Assembly: GCF_015291705.1 (NCBI RefSeq)
Contig: NZ_CP030050.1
Coordinates: forward strand, 6,882,001 to 6,946,000
Length of the DNA stretch: 64,000 bases
Origin: Bradyrhizobium arachidis
GTDB lineage: Bacteria > Pseudomonadota > Alphaproteobacteria > Rhizobiales > Xanthobacteraceae
Direction: 5' to 3'
Below are positions 18,326 through 27,604 of the stretch, piece after piece (the first letter of the stretch is position 1; each line of letters starts with the position of its first letter). The notes beneath the pieces were generated by a model. The model worked only from the letters and a program-made list of their open reading frames with translations. It was not told the DNA's origin and searched no databases. The position numbers were made by a program, and so were the translations under genes.

Positions 18326-19188
18326 TAATCCACGAACACCACGGTCTTGCGCCCGTTGAGGATCACGCGGTCATCGAGATGATAGCGGATCGCGCGCGCG
18401 AGCACGCGGCGTTCGATGTCGCGGCCCTTGCGGACGAGATCTTCCGGCGTGTCGCGATGGCTGATGCGCTCGACGTCCTGGTCGATGATCGGGCCTTCGT
18501 CGAGGTCGCGCGTGACGTAATGGGCGGTCGCACCGATCAGCTTGACGCCGCGCTCATGCGCCTGGTGATAGGGTTTTGCGCCCTTGAAGCCCGGCAGGAA
18601 CGAGTGGTGGATGTTGATACAGCGCCCGGACAGCTTTGCCGAGAGATCGTCGGACAGGATCTGCATGTAGCGGGCGAGCACGACGAGATCGGTCCCGGTC
18701 TTGCCGACGAGATCGAGGATCTGCGCCTCCTGCTCGGCCTTGGTCTCCTTGGTGATCGGCAAATGGCGGAACGGGATGCCGCCGAAATCGAGCCCCGCAT
18801 AGACCTCACGCGGGTGGTTGGACACGATCGCGGCGAGCGTCATCGGCAATTCGCCGGTGCGCCAGCGATAGAGGATGTCGACCAGGCAATGGTCCGACTT
18901 CGAGACCAGCAGCATCACCCTGCGATGCGCGGCGCGGTCGCGCATCTGCCACTCCATGCCGAAACGCTCTGCGATCGCGGCAAAGCCGGTCTGGAGCGCA
19001 GACAGTTCCACGGCGAGATCGGCGGCGGTGAACACCACGCGCATGAAGAACTTCTTGGTCTCGACGTCGTCGAACTGCTGGGCGTCGAGAATGTTCTGTC
19101 CGGAATTCGTCAGGAAGGTCGACACCGCCGAGACGATGCCGGGGCGATCCGGACAGGACAGGGTCAGCACATATTGATGGTCGGGCAT
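18325..19188 (-). CDS. purU: Formyltetrahydrofolate deformylase
   Basis: The 287-residue enzyme hydrolyses 10-formyl-tetrahydrofolate to formate and tetrahydrofolate, balancing one-carbon pools. An N-terminal ACT domain (residues 1-80, [21 protein letters not shown]) precedes the formyltransferase fold; active-site residues are visible in [20 protein letters not shown] and [18 protein letters not shown] start at MPDHQY (19188), which gives the normal PurU length; an in-frame ATG eight codons upstream is less likely. Confidence 0.95.
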   Translation of the reverse strand: MPDHQYVLTLSCPDRPGIVSAVSTFLTNSGQNILDAQQFDDVETKKFFMRVVFTAADLAVELSALQTGFAAIAERFGMEWQMRDRAAHRRVMLLVSKSDHCLVDILYRWRTGELPMTLAAIVSNHPREVYAGLDFGGIPFRHLPITKETKAEQEAQILDLVGKTGTDLVVLARYMQILSDDLSAKLSGRCINIHHSFLPGFKGAKPYHQAHERGVKLIGATAHYVTRDLDEGPIIDQDVERISHRDTPEDLVRKGRDIERRVLARAIRYHLDDRVILNGRKTVVFVD

Positions 19189-19332
19189 GGCTCTTGATGA
19201 AGGTTTGTGCAAGGGCCGCGGAACGGTCCGCGATTTGCGCCCTGCTCTAGCACCGACCCTGCCCTTGCGCCAATCCCGACCGCGGAGTCAGGATGAACGT
19301 AACATTGCGATTTGACTGACCGGAGCACGCCC

Positions 19333-20172
19333 ATGGCCGACCGCTTGAACGGCACCCGCATCCTGATCCTGGAAACCCGCGAGGAAGCGCAGTTTTCCAA
19401 GCTTCTGGCCGAGCAAGGCGCGGAGGTCGTGCAATGTCCGATGTTCACCATCGAGGATGCACCGGACCCCGCCCCGGTCGAAGCCTGGATCCGCCGCGCC
19501 ATCGACAAGCCCTTTGACGATCTTGTGCTCATGACCGGCGAAGGCCTGCGGCGGATCATGAAGCTCGCGCGCGCTCGCGGCCTTGACCAGGCCCTCGTCA
19601 CGTCGCTGGCCAAATCGCGAAAATTCACCCGTGGGCCGAAGCCCGGCAAGGCGCTGCGCGAGGTCTCGCTCGAGGCGCAGCAGACCACGGAGAAGCCGAC
19701 CAGCGAGGGCGTAATCGAGATGCTGGGCAAGCTGGACCTGAAGGGGCATCGCCTTGGCCTCCAGCTCTATCCGGACAAGGACCACAGCACGCTGACCGGC
19801 GCGCTCGCCGCGCAAGGCGCCGAGGTCGATACCGTGCTGCCCTATGTCTACGATTCCAAGGCCGCGGATGCCAACATCGTCGCCGCCATCGACGACATGG
19901 CGGAGGGACGGATCGATTGCATCGCTCTGACCAATCTCGGCCAGGTCCGCCGCCTGATCGAAGCGGCGAAGGCCCATGGCAGCGAAGCGAAATTGCGCAT
20001 AGGCTTCGAGCGGACGCTGATCGCGTCGGTGGGACCCGCGGTATCCGGCGAACTTGCCGGACATGGCTTGCGCGCCGACATCGTTCCGGCGGAGAACGCC
20101 TATTTCATGCGGCCACTGATCTCCGCGATGGCGGTCAGGCTTGCCGAGAAGTTGCCGTCACGAGAGACCTGA
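19333..20172 (+). CDS. Uroporphyrinogen-III synthase-like protein
   Basis: The 279-residue protein belongs to the HemD fold family: two Rossmann-like lobes, beginning LNGTRILILETREEAQFSKLLAEQGAEV and with the second-lobe pattern RIDCIALTNLGQVRRLIEAAK and a final TLIASVGPAVSGELAGHGL. The true hemD in Bradyrhizobium normally sits beside hemC; here the neighbours are unrelated, so this may be a HemD paralogue. The ATG at 19333 is chosen over an upstream start seven codons earlier. Confidence 0.75.
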   Translation: MADRLNGTRILILETREEAQFSKLLAEQGAEVVQCPMFTIEDAPDPAPVEAWIRRAIDKPFDDLVLMTGEGLRRIMKLARARGLDQALVTSLAKSRKFTRGPKPGKALREVSLEAQQTTEKPTSEGVIEMLGKLDLKGHRLGLQLYPDKDHSTLTGALAAQGAEVDTVLPYVYDSKAADANIVAAIDDMAEGRIDCIALTNLGQVRRLIEAAKAHGSEAKLRIGFERTLIASVGPAVSGELAGHGLRADIVPAENAYFMRPLISAMAVRLAEKLPSRET

Positions 20173-20206
20173 GAGTCCGACGCGCGCAAGACACGATACG
20201 CGACGC

Positions 20207-20887
20207 CTAGCCAGCTACCTGCGAGGCAGCCGACATCAACTCCTGCGGGCTCGGCATCCCGAACATGCGCTGGCCGCCCTCGGGTACCTCGGTAAAGGTC
20301 CAGCGTACAATTCCCTCCCGATCGAGCAGAAACTGGCCGAACAGCTGGCCGTGGCCGGTTGCCGCCATGCGCTGATCGGCTTCCGTCATCTCGTAGCCAT
20401 CCTTGTTGTTGAGCTGCTCGGCAGCCGCCAAGCGATTCATGGGCCCGGGCAATTCTCCGGGAATGTCCACCTGCATGCTCATGACCACGTCCATGCCCAC
20501 CTTGCGCGGCCACTCGGTTTCGTTCTCGGTGAACTCGAGATTGGGCAAGCCGAACGCACGGTGCGACACCCGCTCGGGATCAGACGCGGCGAGCAGATTG
20601 GGCAACGGGTGATATCGGAAGTAGAGCCGCGCCCGATCGGTCGGCGTATTGACGACGGTGAGACTTTCGACACCCTTGTCGCGCAGGGCTGCGTCAAGCT
20701 GCGCCTGTGCCGCAATATGGCGGCGGCAGAACGGGCAATGCAAACCTCGAAACAGGCCTACCAATATCGGACTGTGCCCGCGAAAATCCTCGAGTGCGAC
20801 CTTCCCTTCGCGCGTGATGGCGTCCAGCACGATGTTGGGCGCGCGATCGCCCGGTTGAAGCGGTCCATCGACATGACGTTCTGACAT
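20207..20887 (-). CDS. Peroxiredoxin-like (AhpC/TSA) protein
   Basis: A 226-residue thioredoxin-fold protein. The first part (LQPGDRAPNIVLDAITREGKVALEDFRGHSP) is peroxiredoxin-like and the active site is FRGLHCPFCRRH, a CxxC motif rather than the single peroxidatic Cys in TxxC. It probably reduces peroxides or acts as a disulfide oxidoreductase in the cytoplasm, since no signal peptide is seen. AGGAG precedes the ATG. It is the downstream neighbour of the large cyclase gene, 21 bp away, and may be co-transcribed. Confidence 0.8.
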   Translation of the reverse strand: MSERHVDGPLQPGDRAPNIVLDAITREGKVALEDFRGHSPILVGLFRGLHCPFCRRHIAAQAQLDAALRDKGVESLTVVNTPTDRARLYFRYHPLPNLLAASDPERVSHRAFGLPNLEFTENETEWPRKVGMDVVMSMQVDIPGELPGPMNRLAAAEQLNNKDGYEMTEADQRMAATGHGQLFGQFLLDREGIVRWTFTEVPEGGQRMFGMPSPQELMSAASQVAG

Positions 20888-20908
20888 GGTTGAACTCCTT
20901 CACATGAC

Positions 20909-23900
20909 CTAGTCAAGAAATGGCAGTACAATCAGTCCGGCGGGATCAAGCCCGTGCCTGGTGCAGACATCATCGGCCAGCGCGAAATAGCGCTCGGCTT
21001 CAGCCATATCGCCGCGATCGAGGTTCAATGTCGCCAGGCCATCATAGCATGGAAAGAGCTGTTGCGGCTCGCCGGTTTCGCTCGCGACCTCGATGGCCTC
21101 ATTGTAGCAGCGGGCAGCCTGATCGGGCCGGAAATGGCATTGATGGATTTGCCCCAGTACGATCAGGGGTACGGGGAGATGCTCGCGCTGATCGAGCGCC
21201 CGGTCGATCTCGATCGCCTTTTCGGCAGCGGGCACGCCTTCGTCGGTGCATTTGTCCGTGAAGGTGCAACAGGCGACGGCAAAATTGGCAAGAAGGCGCG
21301 CCTGGAACCCGAGGTCGCCAATACGATGCGCGACATCCAGCCCGCGCCGGCAAACCTTCATGGCCTGCGCCGGGTCGACAATCGTGTAGAGCACCGCGAG
21401 ATTGGTGTAGCCGCGGCATGCCACGTTGAGAAGGCCGGCGGCTTCGGCTGCTTCGACACTTTGCTCCACTTCGCGCACCGCATCCTGGTGTCGTCCAAGC
21501 CGCGCCAGGGCAACCGCCTTGGTATTGAGGGCCTCGGCAATGGCGCGCGCCGCCTCGAGTCCGGCCTGTTCGTCCGCGGCGGCAGGCGCGGATCGGGCGT
21601 AGCCAAGCGCCTGGTCGGCCCATCTCGCGGCGGCCATATGATCGCCCATGCGAAATGCCAGGCGGCCGCGTTCTTGCGACAGGTGCGCCCGCTCGATGGG
21701 CGCTTCGACCCCTCCAAGCCGTTCAGCCGCCTCGGCGTAATGCGTCTCGGCCTTGATCCGCTTGCCGGCGTCCCACAACAACCGGCCAAGCTTGCGAAGA
21801 ATTCGCGCTTCGCCGATGCGATCCGCTGCGACGCGGTACCCTTCCAGCGCACTCTGGTAGTGCTCCTCGGCCGTGTTGCGACGGCCGGCCGCACCACAGA
21901 GATCCGCGATCCGCTCGTACAGAACCAGCCGCTCCGGGTCGCATTCGCCACCGGTCAACAGCACAGCGAGGGCCTGTTGGTAGAGACGGACGGCATCGTC
22001 ATTGGCATAGGTTGCGCGCGCGCGATCGCCGGCCGCGCGCAGATAGCGCGCGCCTTTCGGCTTGCGGGCACTGAGGCTGAAGTGATGTCCGAGCAAAATG
22101 AGGTCTTCAAGCCGCTCGGGCTCGTTGCCATAGAGCTGCTCCAGCGCGGCACCAATGCGTCCATGAAGCTCGATCCGCCGCTGCAAGAGCAGGTTTTGAT
22201 AGATCACGTCCTGAAGCATGGTCTGCGTGAAACGGTAGCATCGCGGCGAAATCGAATTAGCGCCCGCGACTTCCTCGACAATCTCGGCGTCGCACAGAAG
22301 TTCTACTCCCACTTCGACCTTCGCCTGCCCGGTTGCTATCGCGCCGAGCAGAGCCACATCGAAGCGGGGGCCGATCACCGCGGCCTCCTGCGCCAACCGA
22401 CGCACCTCATGCGGCAGCCGATCCAGGCGCGCCAACAACAGAGCTTGAATGCTCGCAGGAATATCGGCGGCGGCTTCATCCGACTTGATCCGCCATTGCG
22501 AGCCGTCACGTTCCAGGGCGCCAGCTTCGATGAGACCGCGGATGATCTCCTCGAGGAAAAGTGGATTGCCGCTCGCGCGCTCCAGGATCCGGCTAAACAG
22601 ACTTCCGGGCGGCTCACGCCAACCGAGACTGAAAAAAGCCGCGAGCAGCTTTTGTCCGTCGGCGTCACCGAGCGGAGGCAAGCGGATGGTTGTGTGGCTG
22701 ATCCGACCCGAACTGAACTGATCCAGCTCCAGCATTGGTCGATGCGTAAACAACAGCATCAGCCGCGTGCGCTCCAGCCGGTCCATCAGGAATCGCAGCG
22801 CTTCGAGGGATACGGCATCCGCCCAGTGCAGATCCTCGACAATGATCAGAAGCGGCGACAAGGCCAGGCGCCGTTCGAAGACGGTCCGGATCGCAAAGAA
22901 TATCTGGCGCCGGAGCTGTTCGGGCTCGATATGCTGCAATTCGGGGTCCGCGCCCCCGAGACCGAGAACGTGGACATAGAGCGGCATCAACCGCTCCGCC
23001 TCCTCGGCCGCAAGGCCAAGCTCTGACAGCGCTTCAGTCAGCTTGGCCTCAGTCTCCGCGGCGCTGGCCTTCTGTGCGATGCCATAGGCGCTGCGCAGCA
23101 CTGCGGCGAGCGTACCGTAGGATTGTTCGCCGAGCGGCGAACAGACCGCCTGCCGGATCGCCACACCCTCGAAGCGCTCTTCATCGCGGATACGGGCGAC
23201 GAATTCGTTCACGAGGCGCGTTTTGCCGATGCCCGCTTCGCCGACCAGCCGCACTAGTTGCGCCGCCCCGCCGCACGCGCGATCGAGGCTGCCGATCACG
23301 CGGGCAAGTTCAGCGTCGCGGCCGATCAGGGGCGCACTGAGGCCCAGCGTGTCGAGGCCTCGTGCCGCGCGCGGCATGTCGAGCAGCCCTTTGAGACGAT
23401 GGACCAGGACGCTGCCCATCTTGCCTTTGAGCGAGATCTCGCCAAGCGATTCATACGCGAATGCGTGCCGGGTCAGACGGTAAGTCAACGGCCCGACCAG
23501 CACCTGGTCCGGCGGCGCCATCGACTGCAACCGCTGAGCGGTATTCACCGTGTCGCCGGTCACCGAGTAGGATTTGGCAACGCCCACACCCAATCCACCC
23601 GCGACCACGTGCCCGGTGTTAATCCCGACATGGAGCAGCAGAGGTGAACCGGCAAACGCCCTCACCCGTTCGCTGAGCTGCGCCGTCCGCTTGATCATGT
23701 CGATGGCAGCACGGACCGCCCGCTCCGGATCGTCCTCGTGCGCAGCCGGCGCACCGAACAGCGCCAGCAGCGCATCGCCGATAAACTTGTCCACGAAGCC
23801 GCCAAAGCCTTGCACGGCCGCCGTCAGCTCCTCGAACAACTCGTTCTGAAGCGTCTGCATGACCTCGGGGTCGAGGCGTTCGCTCATCGCGGTGAAGCCG

Positions 23901-24217
23901 CTGAGATCGGCAAACAGCACGGTGATGGTGCGGCGATTGGCTTCGCTGTCGATCTTGTCCTGCTGCGGTCGAAATACCTGTTGAGGGTCTGCTGTCGGCA
24001 CCAGTGGCGGTGATGATGCCCTGACCGGCGCCGTCGGCCGCGCCTGCGCTCCAGGTTGATGGACCTCGCCGACCAGGACGCCGCATTTCGGGCAATACGC
24101 GAAATCCGGCGCGCATGGAAAGCCGCAGCCGGGGCACGCGTTCGGCTGCTTCGTGCCGCACTTCGGGCAGAAGGCAAAGCCGCTCTGAACCTCGAAACCG
24201 CAGCCGGAGCAGTTCAT
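20909..24217 (-). CDS. Zinc-ribbon, adenylate cyclase, AAA-ATPase and TPR protein
   Basis: The 1102-residue protein is a modular signalling protein. Residues 1-50 hold two zinc ribbons (CSGCGFEV…CPKCG and CPGCGFPC…CPKCG). A class III nucleotide cyclase domain follows at about 92-270; metal-binding Asp residues lie in LFADLSGFTAM and FIGDALLALFG. An ATPase module has Walker A GEAGIGKTRLV (about 325) and Walker B LLIIVEDLHWAD (about 460). From about 700 on there are helical TPR-like repeats (ERLVLYERIADLCGAAG and so on). Such proteins probably make cAMP in response to a signal read by the ATPase/TPR part. The Crp/Fnr gene lies only 1.5 kb away but no link is proven. Confidence 0.9.
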   Translation of the reverse strand: MNCSGCGFEVQSGFAFCPKCGTKQPNACPGCGFPCAPDFAYCPKCGVLVGEVHQPGAQARPTAPVRASSPPLVPTADPQQVFRPQQDKIDSEANRRTITVLFADLSGFTAMSERLDPEVMQTLQNELFEELTAAVQGFGGFVDKFIGDALLALFGAPAAHEDDPERAVRAAIDMIKRTAQLSERVRAFAGSPLLLHVGINTGHVVAGGLGVGVAKSYSVTGDTVNTAQRLQSMAPPDQVLVGPLTYRLTRHAFAYESLGEISLKGKMGSVLVHRLKGLLDMPRAARGLDTLGLSAPLIGRDAELARVIGSLDRACGGAAQLVRLVGEAGIGKTRLVNEFVARIRDEERFEGVAIRQAVCSPLGEQSYGTLAAVLRSAYGIAQKASAAETEAKLTEALSELGLAAEEAERLMPLYVHVLGLGGADPELQHIEPEQLRRQIFFAIRTVFERRLALSPLLIIVEDLHWADAVSLEALRFLMDRLERTRLMLLFTHRPMLELDQFSSGRISHTTIRLPPLGDADGQKLLAAFFSLGWREPPGSLFSRILERASGNPLFLEEIIRGLIEAGALERDGSQWRIKSDEAAADIPASIQALLLARLDRLPHEVRRLAQEAAVIGPRFDVALLGAIATGQAKVEVGVELLCDAEIVEEVAGANSISPRCYRFTQTMLQDVIYQNLLLQRRIELHGRIGAALEQLYGNEPERLEDLILLGHHFSLSARKPKGARYLRAAGDRARATYANDDAVRLYQQALAVLLTGGECDPERLVLYERIADLCGAAGRRNTAEEHYQSALEGYRVAADRIGEARILRKLGRLLWDAGKRIKAETHYAEAAERLGGVEAPIERAHLSQERGRLAFRMGDHMAAARWADQALGYARSAPAAADEQAGLEAARAIAEALNTKAVALARLGRHQDAVREVEQSVEAAEAAGLLNVACRGYTNLAVLYTIVDPAQAMKVCRRGLDVAHRIGDLGFQARLLANFAVACCTFTDKCTDEGVPAAEKAIEIDRALDQREHLPVPLIVLGQIHQCHFRPDQAARCYNEAIEVASETGEPQQLFPCYDGLATLNLDRGDMAEAERYFALADDVCTRHGLDPAGLIVLPFLD

Positions 24218-24513
24218 GGCTCAAGACCTCGCGGAAGCCGCGATGGCGCGATCTGTTGGCCCTATCAAATGGGCCTCAGAATGCGGACCAGAATGGGCTT
24301 TGTGCACCAGAAGAGCAAGCGGCGGCTCGTCTGCCTCTTCGTATCGGCTGGGTAACGAGGCAATGCTGCAGACGCACAGACGCACCGTAGATCATCGGCA
24401 AGCATGGCGGCATGCGGTAGCGCCAATTGACAGACGCATCGCCTGGACTACCCTGCCGAACAGAAGAACAAATAATAAGGACCGGGAATCGTCCTGAAAC
24501 CCGTCAACGCATC
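24218..24513. other. Intergenic region before the MFS gene
   Basis: About 296 bp between the divergent cyclase and MFS genes. It must contain both promoters. I see no gene; AAGGA occurs at 24477-24481 but is too far from the chosen start to decide it. Confidence 0.4.
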
Positions 24514-25776
24514 TTGAGCACACCCACGAGACCTTCCGCGCTCGCGCCGTTCCGCATCCGCAATTATCGCTTCCAGTGGCCGTCCGACCTGCTCACCTCC
24601 TGGGCGTTCGAGGTCGAGACGCTAGTGCTTGGCTGGTACATCATGGTCGAGACCGGCTCGGTGCTGCTGCTGACCGTGCTTGCCTCGCTCCAGTTCGTCG
24701 GGACGCTGGTCGCACCGGTGTTCGGCATGATCGGCGACCGCATCGGTCATCGCGATCTCCTGGTCGTGATGCGTCTTGCCTACACCGTGCTCTCGTCGAC
24801 CATCATGGCCCTGGCACTGACCGGTCATTTGTCGCCGCTGAACGTCATGATCATCGTTGCGATCATGGGTCTGATCCGTCCATCGGATCTCGGCGTGCGC
24901 GGCGCGCTGCTCGCTGACATCATGCCGGCCGAGCACCTCGTGGGCGCCATCAGCGTGGCACGTACGACCCAGGACAGCGCCCGCATCGCCGGAGCGCTGA
25001 CGGGCGCCGGACTGTTCGCCGTGCTCGGCATCGGCCTCGTCTATGTCGCGATCGCCTGCCTCTACTTCGTGGCCGCGCTTCTCATGCTCTGCCTGACCCG
25101 GCCCAAAAGGACCGTCACCACGAGCGATCTTCCGGCAAACAGCCACGCGATGTCACGATTGCTGGACGATCTGAAGGAAGGGATCGTCTACGCCTGGAAT
25201 GGCCCGGGAATGCGCGCTGCGCTCTGCGTTGCCTTCCTGGCCAATCTCACCGCGTTTCCCTTCACCGGTGGACTGTTGCCCTACATTGCGCGGGAGATCT
25301 TTCACACCGACCAGACCGGCCTCGGTTACCTCTCGGCGAGCTTCGCTGTCGGCTCGCTGATCGGCTCGATCACGCTCAGCCTCGTCAGCGGATTGCGCAT
25401 CGCCCGGCTGCTGATCGGCGCGACGCTGGCCTGGTACGCCATGCTGCTGGTGTTCGTCGAGATCAGGACCATGCCGGTGGCGATGGCTTGCCTCGTGCTC
25501 GCGGGCATCGCCCAGAGCATGTCGATGATCTCGGCGGCCGTGATCCTGATGCGCACCGCGAGCGCGCATCTGCGCGGCCGCGTGATGGGCGTGCGCATGA
25601 TGGTGATCTACGGTCTGCCGATCGGGTTGCTCGCGGCCGGCAGCCTGATCGACATCATCGGCTATTCCGCGACCGGCTCGCTCTACGCAGCCGCCGGCTT
25701 CGTCGCGATGCTGGCGATCGCGATCCGCTGGCGCGCCGACCTCTGGCCTGTCCACGCTCCCGCCAACGCGCGCTAA
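24514..25776 (+). CDS. MFS transporter
   Basis: The product (420 residues from this start) is a twelve-segment MFS protein of the enterobactin-exporter/MFS_3 type: PFRIRNYRFQWPSDLLTSWAFEVETL at the N-terminus, the loop GDRIGHRD, and VLTVLASLQFVGT. The start is uncertain: a TTG at 24514 places the first conserved segment properly, while another TTG at 24427 would add 29 residues of no clear character. No strong ribosome binding site precedes either. The stop overlaps the stop of the Crp/Fnr gene by 3-4 bp on the opposite strand. Confidence 0.82.
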   Translation: MSTPTRPSALAPFRIRNYRFQWPSDLLTSWAFEVETLVLGWYIMVETGSVLLLTVLASLQFVGTLVAPVFGMIGDRIGHRDLLVVMRLAYTVLSSTIMALALTGHLSPLNVMIIVAIMGLIRPSDLGVRGALLADIMPAEHLVGAISVARTTQDSARIAGALTGAGLFAVLGIGLVYVAIACLYFVAALLMLCLTRPKRTVTTSDLPANSHAMSRLLDDLKEGIVYAWNGPGMRAALCVAFLANLTAFPFTGGLLPYIAREIFHTDQTGLGYLSASFAVGSLIGSITLSLVSGLRIARLLIGATLAWYAMLLVFVEIRTMPVAMACLVLAGIAQSMSMISAAVILMRTASAHLRGRVMGVRMMVIYGLPIGLLAAGSLIDIIGYSATGSLYAAAGFVAMLAIAIRWRADLWPVHAPANAR

Positions 25777-26447
25777 TCCCCATACCCGCGCAGCCGCTCG
25801 ATATCGAGGATGGTGACGCCGCCATATTCGAGCCGCAGCAGACCTTCTTTCTCCAGCCGGTTCAGCGCGCGATTGGCGTTCTGGCGCGACATACCCGAGA
25901 GTGCGCCAATCTCCTCCTGGGTGATCTCCAGATGCCGGGTCGATTCCGGATACAGGATCGGATTGAACAGCGAGGCGATGCTGCGAGCGAGACGCGCGGT
26001 GGCGTCCAGCGTGCGATTGACCTCGAGCATGCCGATGAACTGGCCGAGCCGCTCGTTGAGCTGGCGCACCAGGAAGCGGTTGAAGCCGACGCTGTTCTCG
26101 AACAGCCACATAAAGGCGCTGCGCTCCATCAACGCGACGCGGCTGTTGCGCAGCGCGACCACGTCGTAGCGGCGCGGTTCATTCTTGAGCACGCTGCCCT
26201 CGCCGAACCAGGCCCCCGCCGTCAGCCCGGCAAGGCTGGTCTCCTTGCCATCGCGCGAGACCCCGCCCATCCGTGCGAGCCCGCTGACCATGCCGGCCCA
26301 ATAGGCAAACGTGTCGCCACGCATGAACACGGTCTCGCCGGTGCCGTAGGACCGCTCCGTGATCCCGGCGCGAGCGACCTCGATCTCCGCTGGCGTGAGC
26401 TCGCGCGACCAGGCGGCGACGCGCTTCAGATGATCCTCTGAAATCAT
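25773..26447 (-). CDS. Crp/Fnr-family transcriptional regulator
   Basis: A 224-residue regulator with a cyclic-nucleotide-binding-type beta barrel at about residues 20-135 (GETVFMRGDTFAYWAGMVSGLARM, GAWFGEGSVL) and a C-terminal winged HTH (ITQEEIGALSGMSRQNANRALNRLE). No cysteine cluster of the Fnr type is seen, so it is more Crp-like. It converges with the MFS gene. Target sites could not be recognised in the window. Confidence 0.9.
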   Translation of the reverse strand: MISEDHLKRVAAWSRELTPAEIEVARAGITERSYGTGETVFMRGDTFAYWAGMVSGLARMGGVSRDGKETSLAGLTAGAWFGEGSVLKNEPRRYDVVALRNSRVALMERSAFMWLFENSVGFNRFLVRQLNERLGQFIGMLEVNRTLDATARLARSIASLFNPILYPESTRHLEITQEEIGALSGMSRQNANRALNRLEKEGLLRLEYGGVTILDIERLRGYGD

Positions 26448-26782
26448 GATCCCCGGGCCAGCCGCACCGTCTTGTCACTCCGCCTTTCTGCTGCATTGCA
26501 ACATGATTAATTCCGCTGCCATCCGACGAAAGATGGAGGCCGCCTCGGTCCGAAAAACTTTGTCGCAGAATTGTCAGGCCGGAGACATTTCAAAATAGCG
26601 CTTTCCCCTATTGAGAGCCACCTTGGGCGATGCGGCTTTTGATCCCGTTCGGGATCAGAGTGGCGCGGCTCCGGACGGGACCAATCGCTGCATGGCCTCG
26701 CCGGCTCGGCCGTACTAGGATCGCACCGACGAACGGACGAAGAGCGCCACTGAATGCGCCATCACCGGGAGGGATTTGTTTG
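26448..26782. other. Promoter region of the second liv locus
   Basis: 335 bp between the divergent Crp/Fnr and livG genes. It contains AT-richer sequence near 26500-26600 and no gene I can support. It is expected to hold the promoters for both directions; a frame continuing livG upstream (from 26630) has no LivG-like residues and was excluded. Confidence 0.4.
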
Positions 26783-27604
26783 GTGGCTACCAGTCTCGAA
26801 GTGCGCGGCGTGTCCTTGCGATTCGGCGGCGTCCGTGCGCTGACCGATGTCAGTTTCGCCATCAGGGAGGGCGAGCTGTTCTCGATCATCGGCCCCAACG
26901 GGGCCGGCAAGACCTCGATCGTGAACTGTATTTCCGGTCGCTACAAGCCGACCGAAGGCCAGCTGTTCTACCAGGGCCGCGACATCACCGGCCTGACGCC
27001 GAACGCGCGTCCGACGCTCGGCATCGGCCGCACCTTCCAGAATCTAGCGTTGTTCCACCACATGAGCGTGCTCGACAACATCATGGTCGGGCGCCATCAC
27101 CTCCTGAAGAACAATTTCCTCACGGGATCGCTGTACTGGCTCACCCGCGCGCGCAAGGAAGAGCTCGAGCATCGCCGCAAGGTGGAAGAGATCATCGATT
27201 TCCTCGACCTCCAGTCGGTGCGCAAGGCGACCGCCGGCACCCTGCCCTACGGCCTGCGCAAGCGCGTGGAACTCGCCCGCGCCATGGCGCTGGAGCCGCG
27301 CCTCATCCTCCTCGACGAGCCGATGGCCGGCATGAACTTCGAGGAAAAGGAGGACATGGCTCGCTACATCGTCGACCTCAACGAGGAGTTCGGGATGACG
27401 GTGGTGATGATCGAGCACGACATGGGGGTGGTGATGGACATCTCCCACCGCGTCATGGTGCTGGATTTCGGCCGCAAGATCGCCGAGGGCGATCCGGCCA
27501 CCGTGCTCGCCGATCCCCACGTCAAGCGCGCCTATCTTGGTGAAGAAGACGAGGCGCTGGTCGATCCCGATGATGCCCCGCCCGCACAGGAGAGCGCGGC
27601 ATGA
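26783..27604 (+). CDS. ABC transporter ATP-binding protein LivG (second locus)
   Basis: A 273-residue ATPase of the LivG group: GTG start after GGGAGGG, LEVRGVSLRFGGVRALTDV, Walker A GPNGAGKTSIV, Walker B LILLDEPMAGMNFEEKEDM and H-loop VMIEHDMGVVMDISHRV. Its C-terminus (EDEALVDPDDAPPAQESAA) is an acidic extension not found in the first LivG. It overlaps the acyl-CoA ligase gene by four bases, so the transporter ATPase and the ligase are translationally coupled. Confidence 0.92.
   Translation: MATSLEVRGVSLRFGGVRALTDVSFAIREGELFSIIGPNGAGKTSIVNCISGRYKPTEGQLFYQGRDITGLTPNARPTLGIGRTFQNLALFHHMSVLDNIMVGRHHLLKNNFLTGSLYWLTRARKEELEHRRKVEEIIDFLDLQSVRKATAGTLPYGLRKRVELARAMALEPRLILLDEPMAGMNFEEKEDMARYIVDLNEEFGMTVVMIEHDMGVVMDISHRVMVLDFGRKIAEGDPATVLADPHVKRAYLGEEDEALVDPDDAPPAQESAA

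Noticed and set aside
20954..23026. Plus-strand frame of 690 codons opposite the cyclase gene
   Set aside because: Antisense shadow of a protein with clear cyclase and ATPase motifs; composition is not protein-like.
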